NCBI GenBank assembly: GCA_030550715.1
Contig: JAUQOU010000024.1
Span: 1-32,341 of the forward strand
Reading direction: 5' to 3'
DNA: 32,341 nucleotides
DNA from: a bacterium
GTDB taxonomy: Bacteria > Calescibacteriota > Calescibacteriia > Calescibacteriales > Calescibacteriaceae
The notes below the pieces were generated by a model. The model saw only the letters and a program-made list of their open reading frames with translations. It was not told the DNA's origin and ran no database searches. Made by a program: the position numbers and the translations under genes. Shown here one piece after another: positions 24,749-32,341 of this stretch (position 1 is its first letter; each line of letters opens with the position of its first letter).

Positions 24749-27700
24749 ATGTCAACGAAGGATTTAAACCATTTAGATTTAACCTTTATAGTAAATGAAC
24801 CGGGCAAGACGCTTAAGGATAGATTTAAGCAACTCATAAAGGACTGTAAGTTCTTCGATTGCCTCGTCGCTTATTTTTATGTAAGTGGATTTTATGAAAT
24901 ATATGAGGCGTTAGAAAGTGCTGAAAGAATAAGAATTCTCATCGGCATCGGAACATCAAAACAGACATTTGATTTAATAAAAAAAGCTCAAAATGAAAAC
25001 CTATCTCATCATGAAGTAAAACAAGAAGTAAAAAATCTAATAGAAAATGAACTTGCTGATTCAGAAGATAATAAATCCGTTGAAGATGGAATAAATAAAT
25101 TTATTGAATGGATAAAAAACGGCAAATTACAAATTAGGGCTTATTCTAAAAAAAATTTACACGCAAAGTTATATATCATAACATTCAAAGAAGGCGATAG
25201 AGATAAGGGAAGGGTTATTACGGGCTCAAGCAATTTTACTCAGTCAGGTTTAGAAAATAATCTTGAATTTAATGTTGAGTTAAAGAATCGTAGCGATTAC
25301 GAATTCGCAAAGCAAAAATTTGAAGAACTATGGGAAGATTCTGTTGATGTTAGTGAAGAATATGTTCAGACAATAACTGAAAAAACTTGGCTCAATCAAA
25401 ATATAACTCCATATGAACTTTACCTCAAATTTTTATATGAGTATTTTAAAGATGAATTATCAAGGAAAGACGAGGTTTTCACAAAGTATCTTCCTGAGAA
25501 CTTCAGAAAACTAAAATATCAAGAACAGGCGGTATTGAATGCAAAAAAGATACTTGAACAGTATGGCGGAGTTTTTTTATCAGATGTTGTTGGACTTGGT
25601 AAAACCTATATCGCAGCTATGCTCGCGGGACAACTTGATGGCAGAACAATGGTTATAGCACCTCCAGCGCTTCTTAATAGAAATAACCCGGGCTCATGGC
25701 CCAATGTATTTTCCGATTTTCATATTCCGGCTGAATTTATATCTGTTGGTAAACTTGATTCCGCAAAGAGAGAAGTTGAACGCAGAGAATATAAAAATAT
25801 TATCATAGATGAAGCACACCGCTTTAGGAATGAGAGCACAATCAGTTACGAAGATATCGCTGAGATATGTCGTGGTAAAAGGGTGATTTTGGTTTCTGCC
25901 ACGCCCTATAATAATTCACCAAAAGATATACTTGCTCAGATCAAACTCTTCCAGAATGCCAGAAAAAGCACCATCCCAGGAGTTCCAGATCTTGAAAAAT
26001 TTTTTGGAGAACTTGAGAAGGAATTGAAAAAAGTTGACCGTCAGAAAGACTATAACAAGTTTCTTGAAATAACAAAAAGAAATGCGAAAGAAATCCGGGA
26101 TAAAGTTTTGAAGTATTTAATGGTCAGAAGAACAAGAAGCGAGATAGAAAAATATTTTGCAGAGGATTTAAAACGCAATAATATAAAATTTCCGGAAATT
26201 GAAGATCCAAAGCCATTTTATTATGAGCTCAACGATGAGGAAGATAAAATCTTTATGGAAACAGTTGAGCTTATAACCCAGAAATTAAAATATGCTCGTT
26301 ATATGCCGTTGCTATACCTAAAAGCGTCTATCGGACCACTTGAAGCTCAGGCACAGCGGAATATGGGTGGGTTTATGAAGGTTCTACTTGTAAAGCGTCT
26401 TGAAAGCAGTTTCTATGCTTTCAGAAAAAGCATTGATAGGTTTATCAAGTCCTACGAAATGTTCATCAAGGAATATCAAAGAGGAAATGTATATATAAGT
26501 AAAGATTACATAAACAAAATTTTTGAGCTTTTGGAAAAGGGAGATGATGAGGCAGTCCAGAGACTTATTGATGAGGGAAAGGCGGAAAAATATTCAAGTT
26601 CAGATTTTAAGCCTGATTTTGAGAAAGACCTAAAAAATGACTTTGAAATCCTAAACCAAATAAAATCAATGTGGGGGAAAATTAAAAGAGACCCAAAGAT
26701 TGAAAAGCTTATTTATGAGTTAAAAAATAACCGTATTATCAAAGATAAAAAAGTTATTATTTTTACTGAATCAAAAGAGACAGCAGAGTATTTAACTCAA
26801 AAGATAAACGAGGAGTTTGGAGAAATAGCTTTACTTTTTCACGGAAGTTCTTCTGAAAGCGTTCGTGATAAAGTCATTGAAAACTTTGATGCAAGAGCGA
26901 AAAATCAAAAAGATGATTATAGAATTCTTGTATCAACAGAGGTTCTTTCAGAAGGTGTTAATCTTCATAGGTCAAATATTGTTATCAATTATGACATTCC
27001 GTGGAATCCAACAAGGTTGATGCAAAGGGTTGGAAGAGTAAATCGTATAGATACAAAATTTGATAAAATATACACATTTAACTTTTTCCCGACGAAACGG
27101 GCGGATTCTGAAATTGAACTCACAAAAATTGCGCGCTCAAAGATAGAAGCATTTTTGACTCTACTTGGAGGCGACTCGGCAATTTTAACAGAAGGTGAGC
27201 CAGTTGCCTCACATGAACTCTTTGATAAACTCCTTTCGAAGAAAACAATTATACAAGAAGATGAAGAAGAAGAAAGCGAACTCAAGTATTTAAGAATTAT
27301 TGAAGATATTCGTGATAAAAATCCAGAACTTTTTGAAAAAATAAAGCGTCTTCCGAAAAAGGCACGCTCTTCAAAAAGATTTTCTGAAAATTTAAAGGAT
27401 TTTGCCTCTCCTAATTCTTTGCTTACATTTTTTAGAAAAGGCAAACTTATGAAATTCTTTTTATCAGATAAAAGTAGAACAGTTGAACTTGATTTTCTTA
27501 CAGCAGTAAAGATTCTTGAGACCTCACCGAATGAGAAAAGAGCACAACTCCCTCTTGAAAATTACTATGAACTCCTTGGTAAGAATAAGAATGCCTTTTT
27601 CTATGCCACTACTCATGAAGTAATAGAAACACGAAAGCGAAGCGGTAGAAGTATCTATGAAGAACTTTTTAAAATTTTGAAAGCAACACAAAATAGTAAG

Positions 27701-27961
27701 ACAAAATTAACAGAAGAGCAGAAAGAGTATCTCAGAATTCTGATAAATCGTCTTGAAGAAGGTTCTATACCTAAAAAAACAGTCCAGAAAACACTTAAGG
27801 AACTGAAAGCACTCAAAGAAGACATACAAGACCCTTCAAAAGTAATAAGCATTTGCCAGAGAGAAATATCATCAACCTTTCTCAAAAGCCATTATGCTCA
27901 AACTTCTGTATCAACGGAAGATAAAGGAGAGGTTATACTATCTTTATATTTAGATGGTTAG
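24749..27961 (+). CDS. PLD-domain SNF2-type helicase (putative restriction/defence effector)
   Basis: Protein of 1070 aa. The N-terminal domain (~1-205) is a phospholipase D-like fold with one HKD-type motif: H138-A-K140-LY, then [20 protein letters not shown]. Such single-motif PLD domains can act as nucleases when dimeric, as in BfiI. The rest is a superfamily 2 helicase of SNF2 type: Walker A DVVGLGKT near 279, DEAH at 354-357 ([13 protein letters not shown]), VSATPYNN near 383, and in the second lobe [26 protein letters not shown], then [16 protein letters not shown] near 760. It should translocate on DNA and perhaps cut it. It is followed by a toxin-antitoxin pair and a large adenine methyltransferase, so a restriction or anti-phage role is likely. 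No Shine-Dalgarno is seen at the ATG. Confidence 0.85.
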   Translation: MSTKDLNHLDLTFIVNEPGKTLKDRFKQLIKDCKFFDCLVAYFYVSGFYEIYEALESAERIRILIGIGTSKQTFDLIKKAQNENLSHHEVKQEVKNLIENELADSEDNKSVEDGINKFIEWIKNGKLQIRAYSKKNLHAKLYIITFKEGDRDKGRVITGSSNFTQSGLENNLEFNVELKNRSDYEFAKQKFEELWEDSVDVSEEYVQTITEKTWLNQNITPYELYLKFLYEYFKDELSRKDEVFTKYLPENFRKLKYQEQAVLNAKKILEQYGGVFLSDVVGLGKTYIAAMLAGQLDGRTMVIAPPALLNRNNPGSWPNVFSDFHIPAEFISVGKLDSAKREVERREYKNIIIDEAHRFRNESTISYEDIAEICRGKRVILVSATPYNNSPKDILAQIKLFQNARKSTIPGVPDLEKFFGELEKELKKVDRQKDYNKFLEITKRNAKEIRDKVLKYLMVRRTRSEIEKYFAEDLKRNNIKFPEIEDPKPFYYELNDEEDKIFMETVELITQKLKYARYMPLLYLKASIGPLEAQAQRNMGGFMKVLLVKRLESSFYAFRKSIDRFIKSYEMFIKEYQRGNVYISKDYINKIFELLEKGDDEAVQRLIDEGKAEKYSSSDFKPDFEKDLKNDFEILNQIKSMWGKIKRDPKIEKLIYELKNNRIIKDKKVIIFTESKETAEYLTQKINEEFGEIALLFHGSSSESVRDKVIENFDARAKNQKDDYRILVSTEVLSEGVNLHRSNIVINYDIPWNPTRLMQRVGRVNRIDTKFDKIYTFNFFPTKRADSEIELTKIARSKIEAFLTLLGGDSAILTEGEPVASHELFDKLLSKKTIIQEDEEEESELKYLRIIEDIRDKNPELFEKIKRLPKKARSSKRFSENLKDFASPNSLLTFFRKGKLMKFFLSDKSRTVELDFLTAVKILETSPNEKRAQLPLENYYELLGKNKNAFFYATTHEVIETRKRSGRSIYEELFKILKATQNSKTKLTEEQKEYLRILINRLEEGSIPKKTVQKTLKELKALKEDIQDPSKVISICQREISSTFLKSHYAQTSVSTEDKGEVILSLYLDG

Positions 27962-28259
27962 GAGCATGAGAAACATTGAAGAGATAAAAGAAAAATTAAA
28001 GGAATTGAAGCCAATCTTCAAGGAAAAATACAAAGTTAGCGAGATAGGAATCTTTGGCTCTTATGTAAGAGGAATGCAGAAAAAAAGGAGCGATTTAGAT
28101 ATCCTCATAGAGTTTGAAGAGGTTACTGACCTTTGGACCTATATTGAGCTACAGGATTTTTTATCAAAAAAATTAAAAGTTAAAGTTGATCTTGTAATGA
28201 AATCTGTCCTTAAGCCATATATAGGGAAAGTTATCTTGCAAAAGGTGGTTTATATATGA
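27954..28259 (+). CDS. MntA-like nucleotidyltransferase antitoxin
   Basis: Protein of 101 aa with [10 protein letters not shown] (G35, S36) and [10 protein letters not shown] (D47, D49), the active-site motif of MNT antitoxins. MntA proteins AMPylate a tyrosine of the HepT toxin and so silence it. The first ATG overlaps the helicase stop by 8 nt; a second in-frame ATG at 27966 (MRNIEE) follows AGGAG but with only one base of spacing, so the start is uncertain. The stop overlaps the hepT-like start (ATGA), so the two are coupled. Confidence 0.85.
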   Translation: MVRSMRNIEEIKEKLKELKPIFKEKYKVSEIGIFGSYVRGMQKKRSDLDILIEFEEVTDLWTYIELQDFLSKKLKVKVDLVMKSVLKPYIGKVILQKVVYI

Positions 28260-28576
28260 GAGAAATAAGAGATTATCTGATGGATATAAAAACTGAATGT
28301 GAATACTTATTGAGCAAAAGTGAAAATTTAAAATATGAAGATTTTATAATGAATGAGGAATTGAAAAGAGCTTTTGTAAGAAGTCTTGAAATAATTGGAG
28401 AGGCTGCTAAACACATCCCTAAAGAGATAAGAAGAAGATATCATCAGATTAGATGGAAAAGTGTTGTAGGAATGCGAAATATTCTTATTCATGAATATTT
28501 TGGAGTTGATTACAGGGTCTTGTGGAAATTGATTAAAGAGCGAATACCTGATTTTATGAAATCATCAAAAAGATGA
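28256..28576 (+). CDS. HepT-like HEPN RNase toxin (DUF86)
   Basis: Protein of 106 aa, all helical, with the HEPN catalytic motif RX4HXY: R74-NILI-H79-E-Y81 in [13 protein letters not shown] and H make up the RNase active site and the Tyr is the residue that MntA-type partners modify. [17 protein letters not shown] is also typical of DUF86. All key residues are present, so the toxin should be functional. It is placed between helicase and methyltransferase, all in one direction with short or overlapping junctions, so the four genes probably share a transcript. Confidence 0.9.
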   Translation: MREIRDYLMDIKTECEYLLSKSENLKYEDFIMNEELKRAFVRSLEIIGEAAKHIPKEIRRRYHQIRWKSVVGMRNILIHEYFGVDYRVLWKLIKERIPDFMKSSKR

Positions 28577-28595
28577 TTGAGGAGATAAATAACAA

Positions 28596-31500
28596 ATGAA
28601 TAGAGAACAGGCAAAAAAGCTTATAATTGAGACCTTTGAGAATCCCTTTGATAAAGGAAAGTTTATTAATTTTATTAATAATCTACTTAAAACTTATGAT
28701 AGAAGCAAAGCTCTTGAACCAAGAAGTGGAATTCAAGGAGTAACCGAAAAATATCTAAGGTTTATTAGTTCTTGGGAAAGGATCGGTCGGTATGAAGACA
28801 AAGATGGTAAAAAGATAGATATTTTAGTGGTGAAATTAGAAAAAGAAACCTCTTTATATCGCGCCCGTTCAGCTCAGAGGAATTTCGTTGCTGAATATTT
28901 AAGGGGAAAGCTTGGAACAGGAACTACAAAAGATGCTGCACTTGTCGCCTTCATCTCACCAGCTTCTGAAGATTGGAGATTCTCCCTTGTCAAACTAGAT
29001 TATCGTTTTGAAGAAACACCTTCTGGCAAAGTCAAAGTCAAAGAAGAATTCACACCTGCTAAAAGATGGTCGTTTCTGGTTGGTAAAAATGAAAAGAGTC
29101 ATACCGCCCAGAGTAGATTTTTGCCTATTCTTGAAAATGACGACTGGAAACCTACCCTTAAAGATTTAGAAAAAGCATTTGATGTTGAAATCGTTACAAA
29201 AGAGTTCTTTGAAAAATACAGAGACCTCTTCATAAGGACAAAACTTGAACTTGATAAGATCGTTCAAAGCAACCAAGAAGTCAAGCAGGAGTTTGAAAGT
29301 AAAAACATCAACACAGTTGATTTTGCTAAAAAACTTCTCGGTCAAATTGTGTTTTTGTATTTCCTGCAAAAGAAAGGTTGGTTCGGTGTTGAGAGAGATA
29401 AACCTTGGGGAACAGGCCCAAAAGATTTCATCAGAAAATTGTTTAATAAAGAATACGGTGAATATGAAAACTTTTATAATGATATTCTTGAACCACTATT
29501 TTATGAAGCACTTAGAACAGACAGATCCGCTGATGACCACTACTACAGCAGGTTTAATTGTAAAATTCCGTTTTTAAATGGTGGACTTTTTGACCCTATA
29601 AACAATTTTGATTGGGTAAATATTGATATTCTTTTGCCAAATGAACTTTTCTCAAATAAAAACAGAACTAAGGAAGGTGATATTGGAGATGGCATTCTTG
29701 ATGTGTTTGATAGATACAACTTTACAGTAAATGAAGAAGAGCCCCTTGAAAAAGAAGTCGCCCTTGACCCAGAATTACTTGGAAAAATCTATGAAAAGCT
29801 AAATGCTATAAGACCAGATAACTTTGACGAATATGTAAAAATTTTGAAGTCGGGCAGAAAGGGAGAAGAAATAAAGTTCAATAAAGAATATGGTGTTTAT
29901 TACACACCAAGAGAAATAGTCCATTATATGTGTCAAGAAAGTTTGATAAACTATCTTGAAACAGAACTTGCGGGGAAGGTCAGAAGAGAAGACATTGAAG
30001 AATTTGTAAGATATGCTGATTTATTTTTAGAACACGAAAAAATAGCTCTTGAAAAGAGAGAAAAAATTGAAAGAGGAGAGCAGAAAGACACTAAATATAA
30101 ACATAAAATACCCGAAAGTATCCTTCAAAACGCAGAGCTTATAGACAAACTTCTTGCTGATATAAAAGTTTGCGACCCTGCAGTTGGTTCAGGGGCTTTT
30201 CTTGTTGGCATAATGCATGAAATTGTAAAGCTAAGGCAATTGCTTTCGGTTTATCTGGGTAGAGAAATTAACACCTATGACCTAAAACACCACTGTATTG
30301 AAAATTCCCTTTATGGAGTTGATATAGACCCTGGAGCTGTTGAGGTATGTAGGCTGAGGTTTTGGCTTTCTTTAGTGGTGGATGAGGAAGATTTTTATAA
30401 CATAAAACCACTTCCTAACCTTGATTATAAAGTCGTTCAAGGTAATTCGCTTTTGGGACTACCTGAAGAAATTTTGCCGAACGATGGAATAAGTAGAGAA
30501 ATTGAAGCAATGAAAAAAGTACTTTTTTCAATAACTTCTCCCTCAGAAAAAATGAAGGTCAGAGAAAAAATTAATATATTGTTTGCTAAACAGATAAATT
30601 TTGTTAGACAATTTGATCCATCTATAGGAGACATAAAATTTGATTTCAGAATACATTTTTCAGAAGTATTTCATGAAAAAAATGGCTTTGATATTGTGAT
30701 AGCTAATCCGCCGTATGTAAGGCAAGAAAGAATTAAACACCTAAAACCTAAGCTTAAAAAGGCATACAAAGATTTCTTTGTTTCCACGGCTGATCTTTAT
30801 ACATACTTTTATAAAAAATCTTACGATATTCTGCGAAACAATGGAGTGCTTTGCTTTATTTCAAGCAATAAATGGATGAGAGCAAAGTATGGAGAGAAAT
30901 TGAGAAGGTTTTTAAAGGAGAAAACAAAAATTATTGAAATTGTAGATTTTTCTGGCTACCCTGTTTTTGAGCAAACTGTGGACACTAATATAATCATCCT
31001 TTTGAAATCCAGACCAGAAAAAGGACATTTGGTAAGCTTTGTTAATGTAGGAAGTGATGTTGATGATGAGATAGATTACATCAGAAACAATAAGAGAACC
31101 ATATTACAAGAAAAACTCTCTGACAGTGCCTGGACGCTTGCAGAAGACAGGGTTTTGGCAATAAAAGAAAAGATAGAAAAAATAGGAACACCTTTAAAGG
31201 AATGGGATGTGAAAATTTATCGTGGAGTTTTAACAGGTTTTAATGAAGCGTTTATTATTGATAGTAAAAAGAGAGAAGAGATTTTAAATAATTGTAAAAC
31301 AGAGGAAGAAAGAAAGAGAACAGAAGAAATAATCAAGCCAGTTTTAAGAGGTAGAGATATAGAAAAGTGGAGGTATAAGTGGGCGGGGTTGTGGGTAATA
31401 AAAATTGAAGCTGGATGGACAAATAAAAATCGTGGGAAAGAAAAACCAGAAGAGTTTTTCAAAAATACATATCCTGCAATTTATGACCATTTAATATCAT

Positions 31501-32036
31501 TTAAAAATTATAAAGGAAAAGGTAAAGGACTAATCAATCGTGATGACCAAGGCGATTATTGGTGGGAATTAAGGCACTGTGATTATTATCCTGAATTTGA
31601 AAAGGAAAAAATTGTGTGGCAGGAAATAGTTGAAGAACCAAGTTTTGCCTATGATAATACAGGAATTTACTGCGAAGCTACAGCATTTATAATGACAGGA
31701 AAAAATCTAAAATACTTGCTTGGACTGTTAAACTCAAAACCTGTTTCATTTTTCTTTAAAAAATTTTACGCTGGTGGCGGTTTAGGAGAGGAAGGTTACA
31801 GATATAAAAAAGCATTCTTAGAACGCCTCCCCATCCCCAAAATTCCCGAATCAGAGCAAAAACCAATCATTGACCTTGTGGATAAAATCCTCTCCTTAGC
31901 TCAATCTCCCGATTACAAAACAGATCCACAAAAGCAAGCCAGAGTAAAAGAACTTGAAAAACAACTTGACCAGCTTGTTTATAAACTTTATAATTTAACC
32001 GAAGAAGAAATTAATATTATAGAAGAAATAAGATGA
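28596..32036 (+). CDS. Eco57I-type N6-adenine DNA methyltransferase (type IIG/PglX-like)
   Basis: Protein of 1146 aa. Methylase motif I DPAVGSGAFLVGIMHEIV is near residue 527 and motif IV NPPYVRQERI near 704, in the order of gamma-class adenine methylases of the Eco57I family. The long N-terminal part (~1-210, including IDILVVKLEKETSLYRARSA and the WRFSLVKLDY segment) is shared by large type IIG-like enzymes; I cannot see a certain PD-(D/E)xK nuclease in it. The C-terminal part (~850-1110, PVLRGRDIEKW, YWWELRHCDYY, FYAGGGLGEEGYRYKKAFLERLPIP) is a TaqI-like target-recognition region. The end LDQLVYKLYNLTEEEI is typical. GAGGAGAT lies upstream of the ATG. It probably marks host DNA for the PLD-helicase partner. 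Confidence 0.88.
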   Translation: MNREQAKKLIIETFENPFDKGKFINFINNLLKTYDRSKALEPRSGIQGVTEKYLRFISSWERIGRYEDKDGKKIDILVVKLEKETSLYRARSAQRNFVAEYLRGKLGTGTTKDAALVAFISPASEDWRFSLVKLDYRFEETPSGKVKVKEEFTPAKRWSFLVGKNEKSHTAQSRFLPILENDDWKPTLKDLEKAFDVEIVTKEFFEKYRDLFIRTKLELDKIVQSNQEVKQEFESKNINTVDFAKKLLGQIVFLYFLQKKGWFGVERDKPWGTGPKDFIRKLFNKEYGEYENFYNDILEPLFYEALRTDRSADDHYYSRFNCKIPFLNGGLFDPINNFDWVNIDILLPNELFSNKNRTKEGDIGDGILDVFDRYNFTVNEEEPLEKEVALDPELLGKIYEKLNAIRPDNFDEYVKILKSGRKGEEIKFNKEYGVYYTPREIVHYMCQESLINYLETELAGKVRREDIEEFVRYADLFLEHEKIALEKREKIERGEQKDTKYKHKIPESILQNAELIDKLLADIKVCDPAVGSGAFLVGIMHEIVKLRQLLSVYLGREINTYDLKHHCIENSLYGVDIDPGAVEVCRLRFWLSLVVDEEDFYNIKPLPNLDYKVVQGNSLLGLPEEILPNDGISREIEAMKKVLFSITSPSEKMKVREKINILFAKQINFVRQFDPSIGDIKFDFRIHFSEVFHEKNGFDIVIANPPYVRQERIKHLKPKLKKAYKDFFVSTADLYTYFYKKSYDILRNNGVLCFISSNKWMRAKYGEKLRRFLKEKTKIIEIVDFSGYPVFEQTVDTNIIILLKSRPEKGHLVSFVNVGSDVDDEIDYIRNNKRTILQEKLSDSAWTLAEDRVLAIKEKIEKIGTPLKEWDVKIYRGVLTGFNEAFIIDSKKREEILNNCKTEEERKRTEEIIKPVLRGRDIEKWRYKWAGLWVIKIEAGWTNKNRGKEKPEEFFKNTYPAIYDHLISFKNYKGKGKGLINRDDQGDYWWELRHCDYYPEFEKEKIVWQEIVEEPSFAYDNTGIYCEATAFIMTGKNLKYLLGLLNSKPVSFFFKKFYAGGGLGEEGYRYKKAFLERLPIPKIPESEQKPIIDLVDKILSLAQSPDYKTDPQKQARVKELEKQLDQLVYKLYNLTEEEINIIEEIR

Positions 32037-32158
32037 ATAACATTCTTGATGACATTGTCTTTGACGCCCTTGGTTTAACCGAAGAAGAACGAAAATAGGT
32101 CTATTGGGCAGTTGCTGAACTTGTAAAAACAAGATTAGAAAAAGCAAGGAGTGTTTGA
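32033..32158 (+). pseudogene. Remnant of a second methyltransferase C-terminus
   Basis: One frame reads MNNILDDIVFDALGLTEEER-K, a TAG at 32096-32098, then VYWAVAELVKTRLEKARSV and a stop at 32156-32158. The joined sequence is like the usual last ~40 residues of another branch of Eco57I/type II adenine methylases. The single TAG stands where GAG or AAG would complete the family pattern, so one base change broke it. It abuts the stop of the full-length methyltransferase, suggesting that a new C-terminal specificity region was inserted or recombined in, leaving the old end behind. Confidence 0.6.
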
Positions 32159-32160
32159 AG

Positions 32161-32341
32161 ATGAAGGGAAAAGAGGATATGAAGGAAATTATCAAAAAGA
32201 AAGTAAAAGAAATTTTTGAAAGCAAAGGAATTGACGTCCTGAAAATCATTCTATTTGGTTCAAGAGCAAGAGGTGATTATAAAGAAAATAGCGATTGGGA
32301 CATTTTAATTATTGTTAGGAGTGATTTGAACACACAGGAAA
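32161..32341 (+). CDS. MNT-type nucleotidyltransferase, cut by the window edge
   Basis: The first 60 residues are visible. ILFGSRARGDYKENSDWDIL (G33, S34, D45, D47) is the nucleotidyltransferase active site. AAGGAG (32146-32151) lies 9 nt before the ATG, inside the methyltransferase remnant. This is the third MNT gene in the window; a HEPN partner may follow beyond the edge. Confidence 0.85.
   Translation, partial: MKGKEDMKEIIKKKVKEIFESKGIDVLKIILFGSRARGDYKENSDWDILIIVRSDLNTQE

Noticed and set aside
1-32341. Intrinsic terminators, CRISPR arrays, tRNA or rRNA genes
   Set aside because: I looked for GC-rich hairpins followed by T-runs, regularly spaced repeats and tRNA-like or rRNA-like sequence and found none I could defend; the single clear hairpin (24311-24334) is followed by a ribosome site rather than T's.

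Overview
The window comes from an AT-rich, Gram-negative-type (two-membrane) bacterium. An outer-membrane beta-barrel protein ending in Phe, an MCE/MlaD protein, a SurA/PpiD-like chaperone, a LolA-like protein and two lipoproteins all point to a diderm envelope. Proteins are rich in Lys, Ile and Glu, and the core genes favour ATA and AGA/AGG codons. I cannot name the taxon from this sequence; an uncultured or thermophile-like lineage is a guess.

Layout. 1-3011 (minus): a cobalamin gene coding for a CbiF-CbiG fusion, then two small NifU/MIP18-like proteins. 3100-5040: a decayed accessory islet holding an intact MNT nucleotidyltransferase, the broken remains of its HEPN partner, a possible Rad52-like ssDNA-annealing protein and a stop-riddled minus-strand reading frame. 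5053-11463: envelope genes (SurA/PpiD-like, a beta-lactamase-fold hydrolase, LolA-like, an outer-membrane barrel, YbbR-like, MlaD/MCE). 11610-13159: rplF-rplR-rpsE, an isolated piece of the spc ribosomal operon. 13292-16590: an FAD glycerol-3-phosphate dehydrogenase with a GlpA-type cysteine tail, then an alkyl-DHAP-synthase-like flavoprotein; together they suggest DHAP-based (possibly ether) lipid chemistry. 16614-17420 (minus): pdxJ. 17571-21288: two large lipoproteins, one also carrying a MYXO-CTERM-like C-terminal tail. 21363-24140: uvrA. 24273 to the end: a second accessory region with a small zinc-ribbon gene behind a clear promoter and 5' hairpin, a PLD-SNF2 helicase, a MNT/HepT toxin-antitoxin pair, a large Eco57I-type adenine methyltransferase, the remnant of another methyltransferase C-terminus, and a third MNT gene cut by the window edge.

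The right-hand module (24749-32036) looks like a restriction or anti-phage system in which the helicase itself carries a possible PLD nuclease domain, with a MNT/HepT pair embedded between helicase and methylase. It recalls DISARM-like and other helicase-methylase systems but lacks recognisable DrmA/DrmB genes in the window. Its codon choice (more CGT and ATT) looks different by eye from the core genes, as expected for transferred DNA.

A second theme is translation initiation. Several genes have a -10-like box only about 5-12 nt before the ATG and no Shine-Dalgarno, implying leaderless or near-leaderless mRNAs. Others have a real leader with a strong AGGAGG-type site. Both modes occur side by side.
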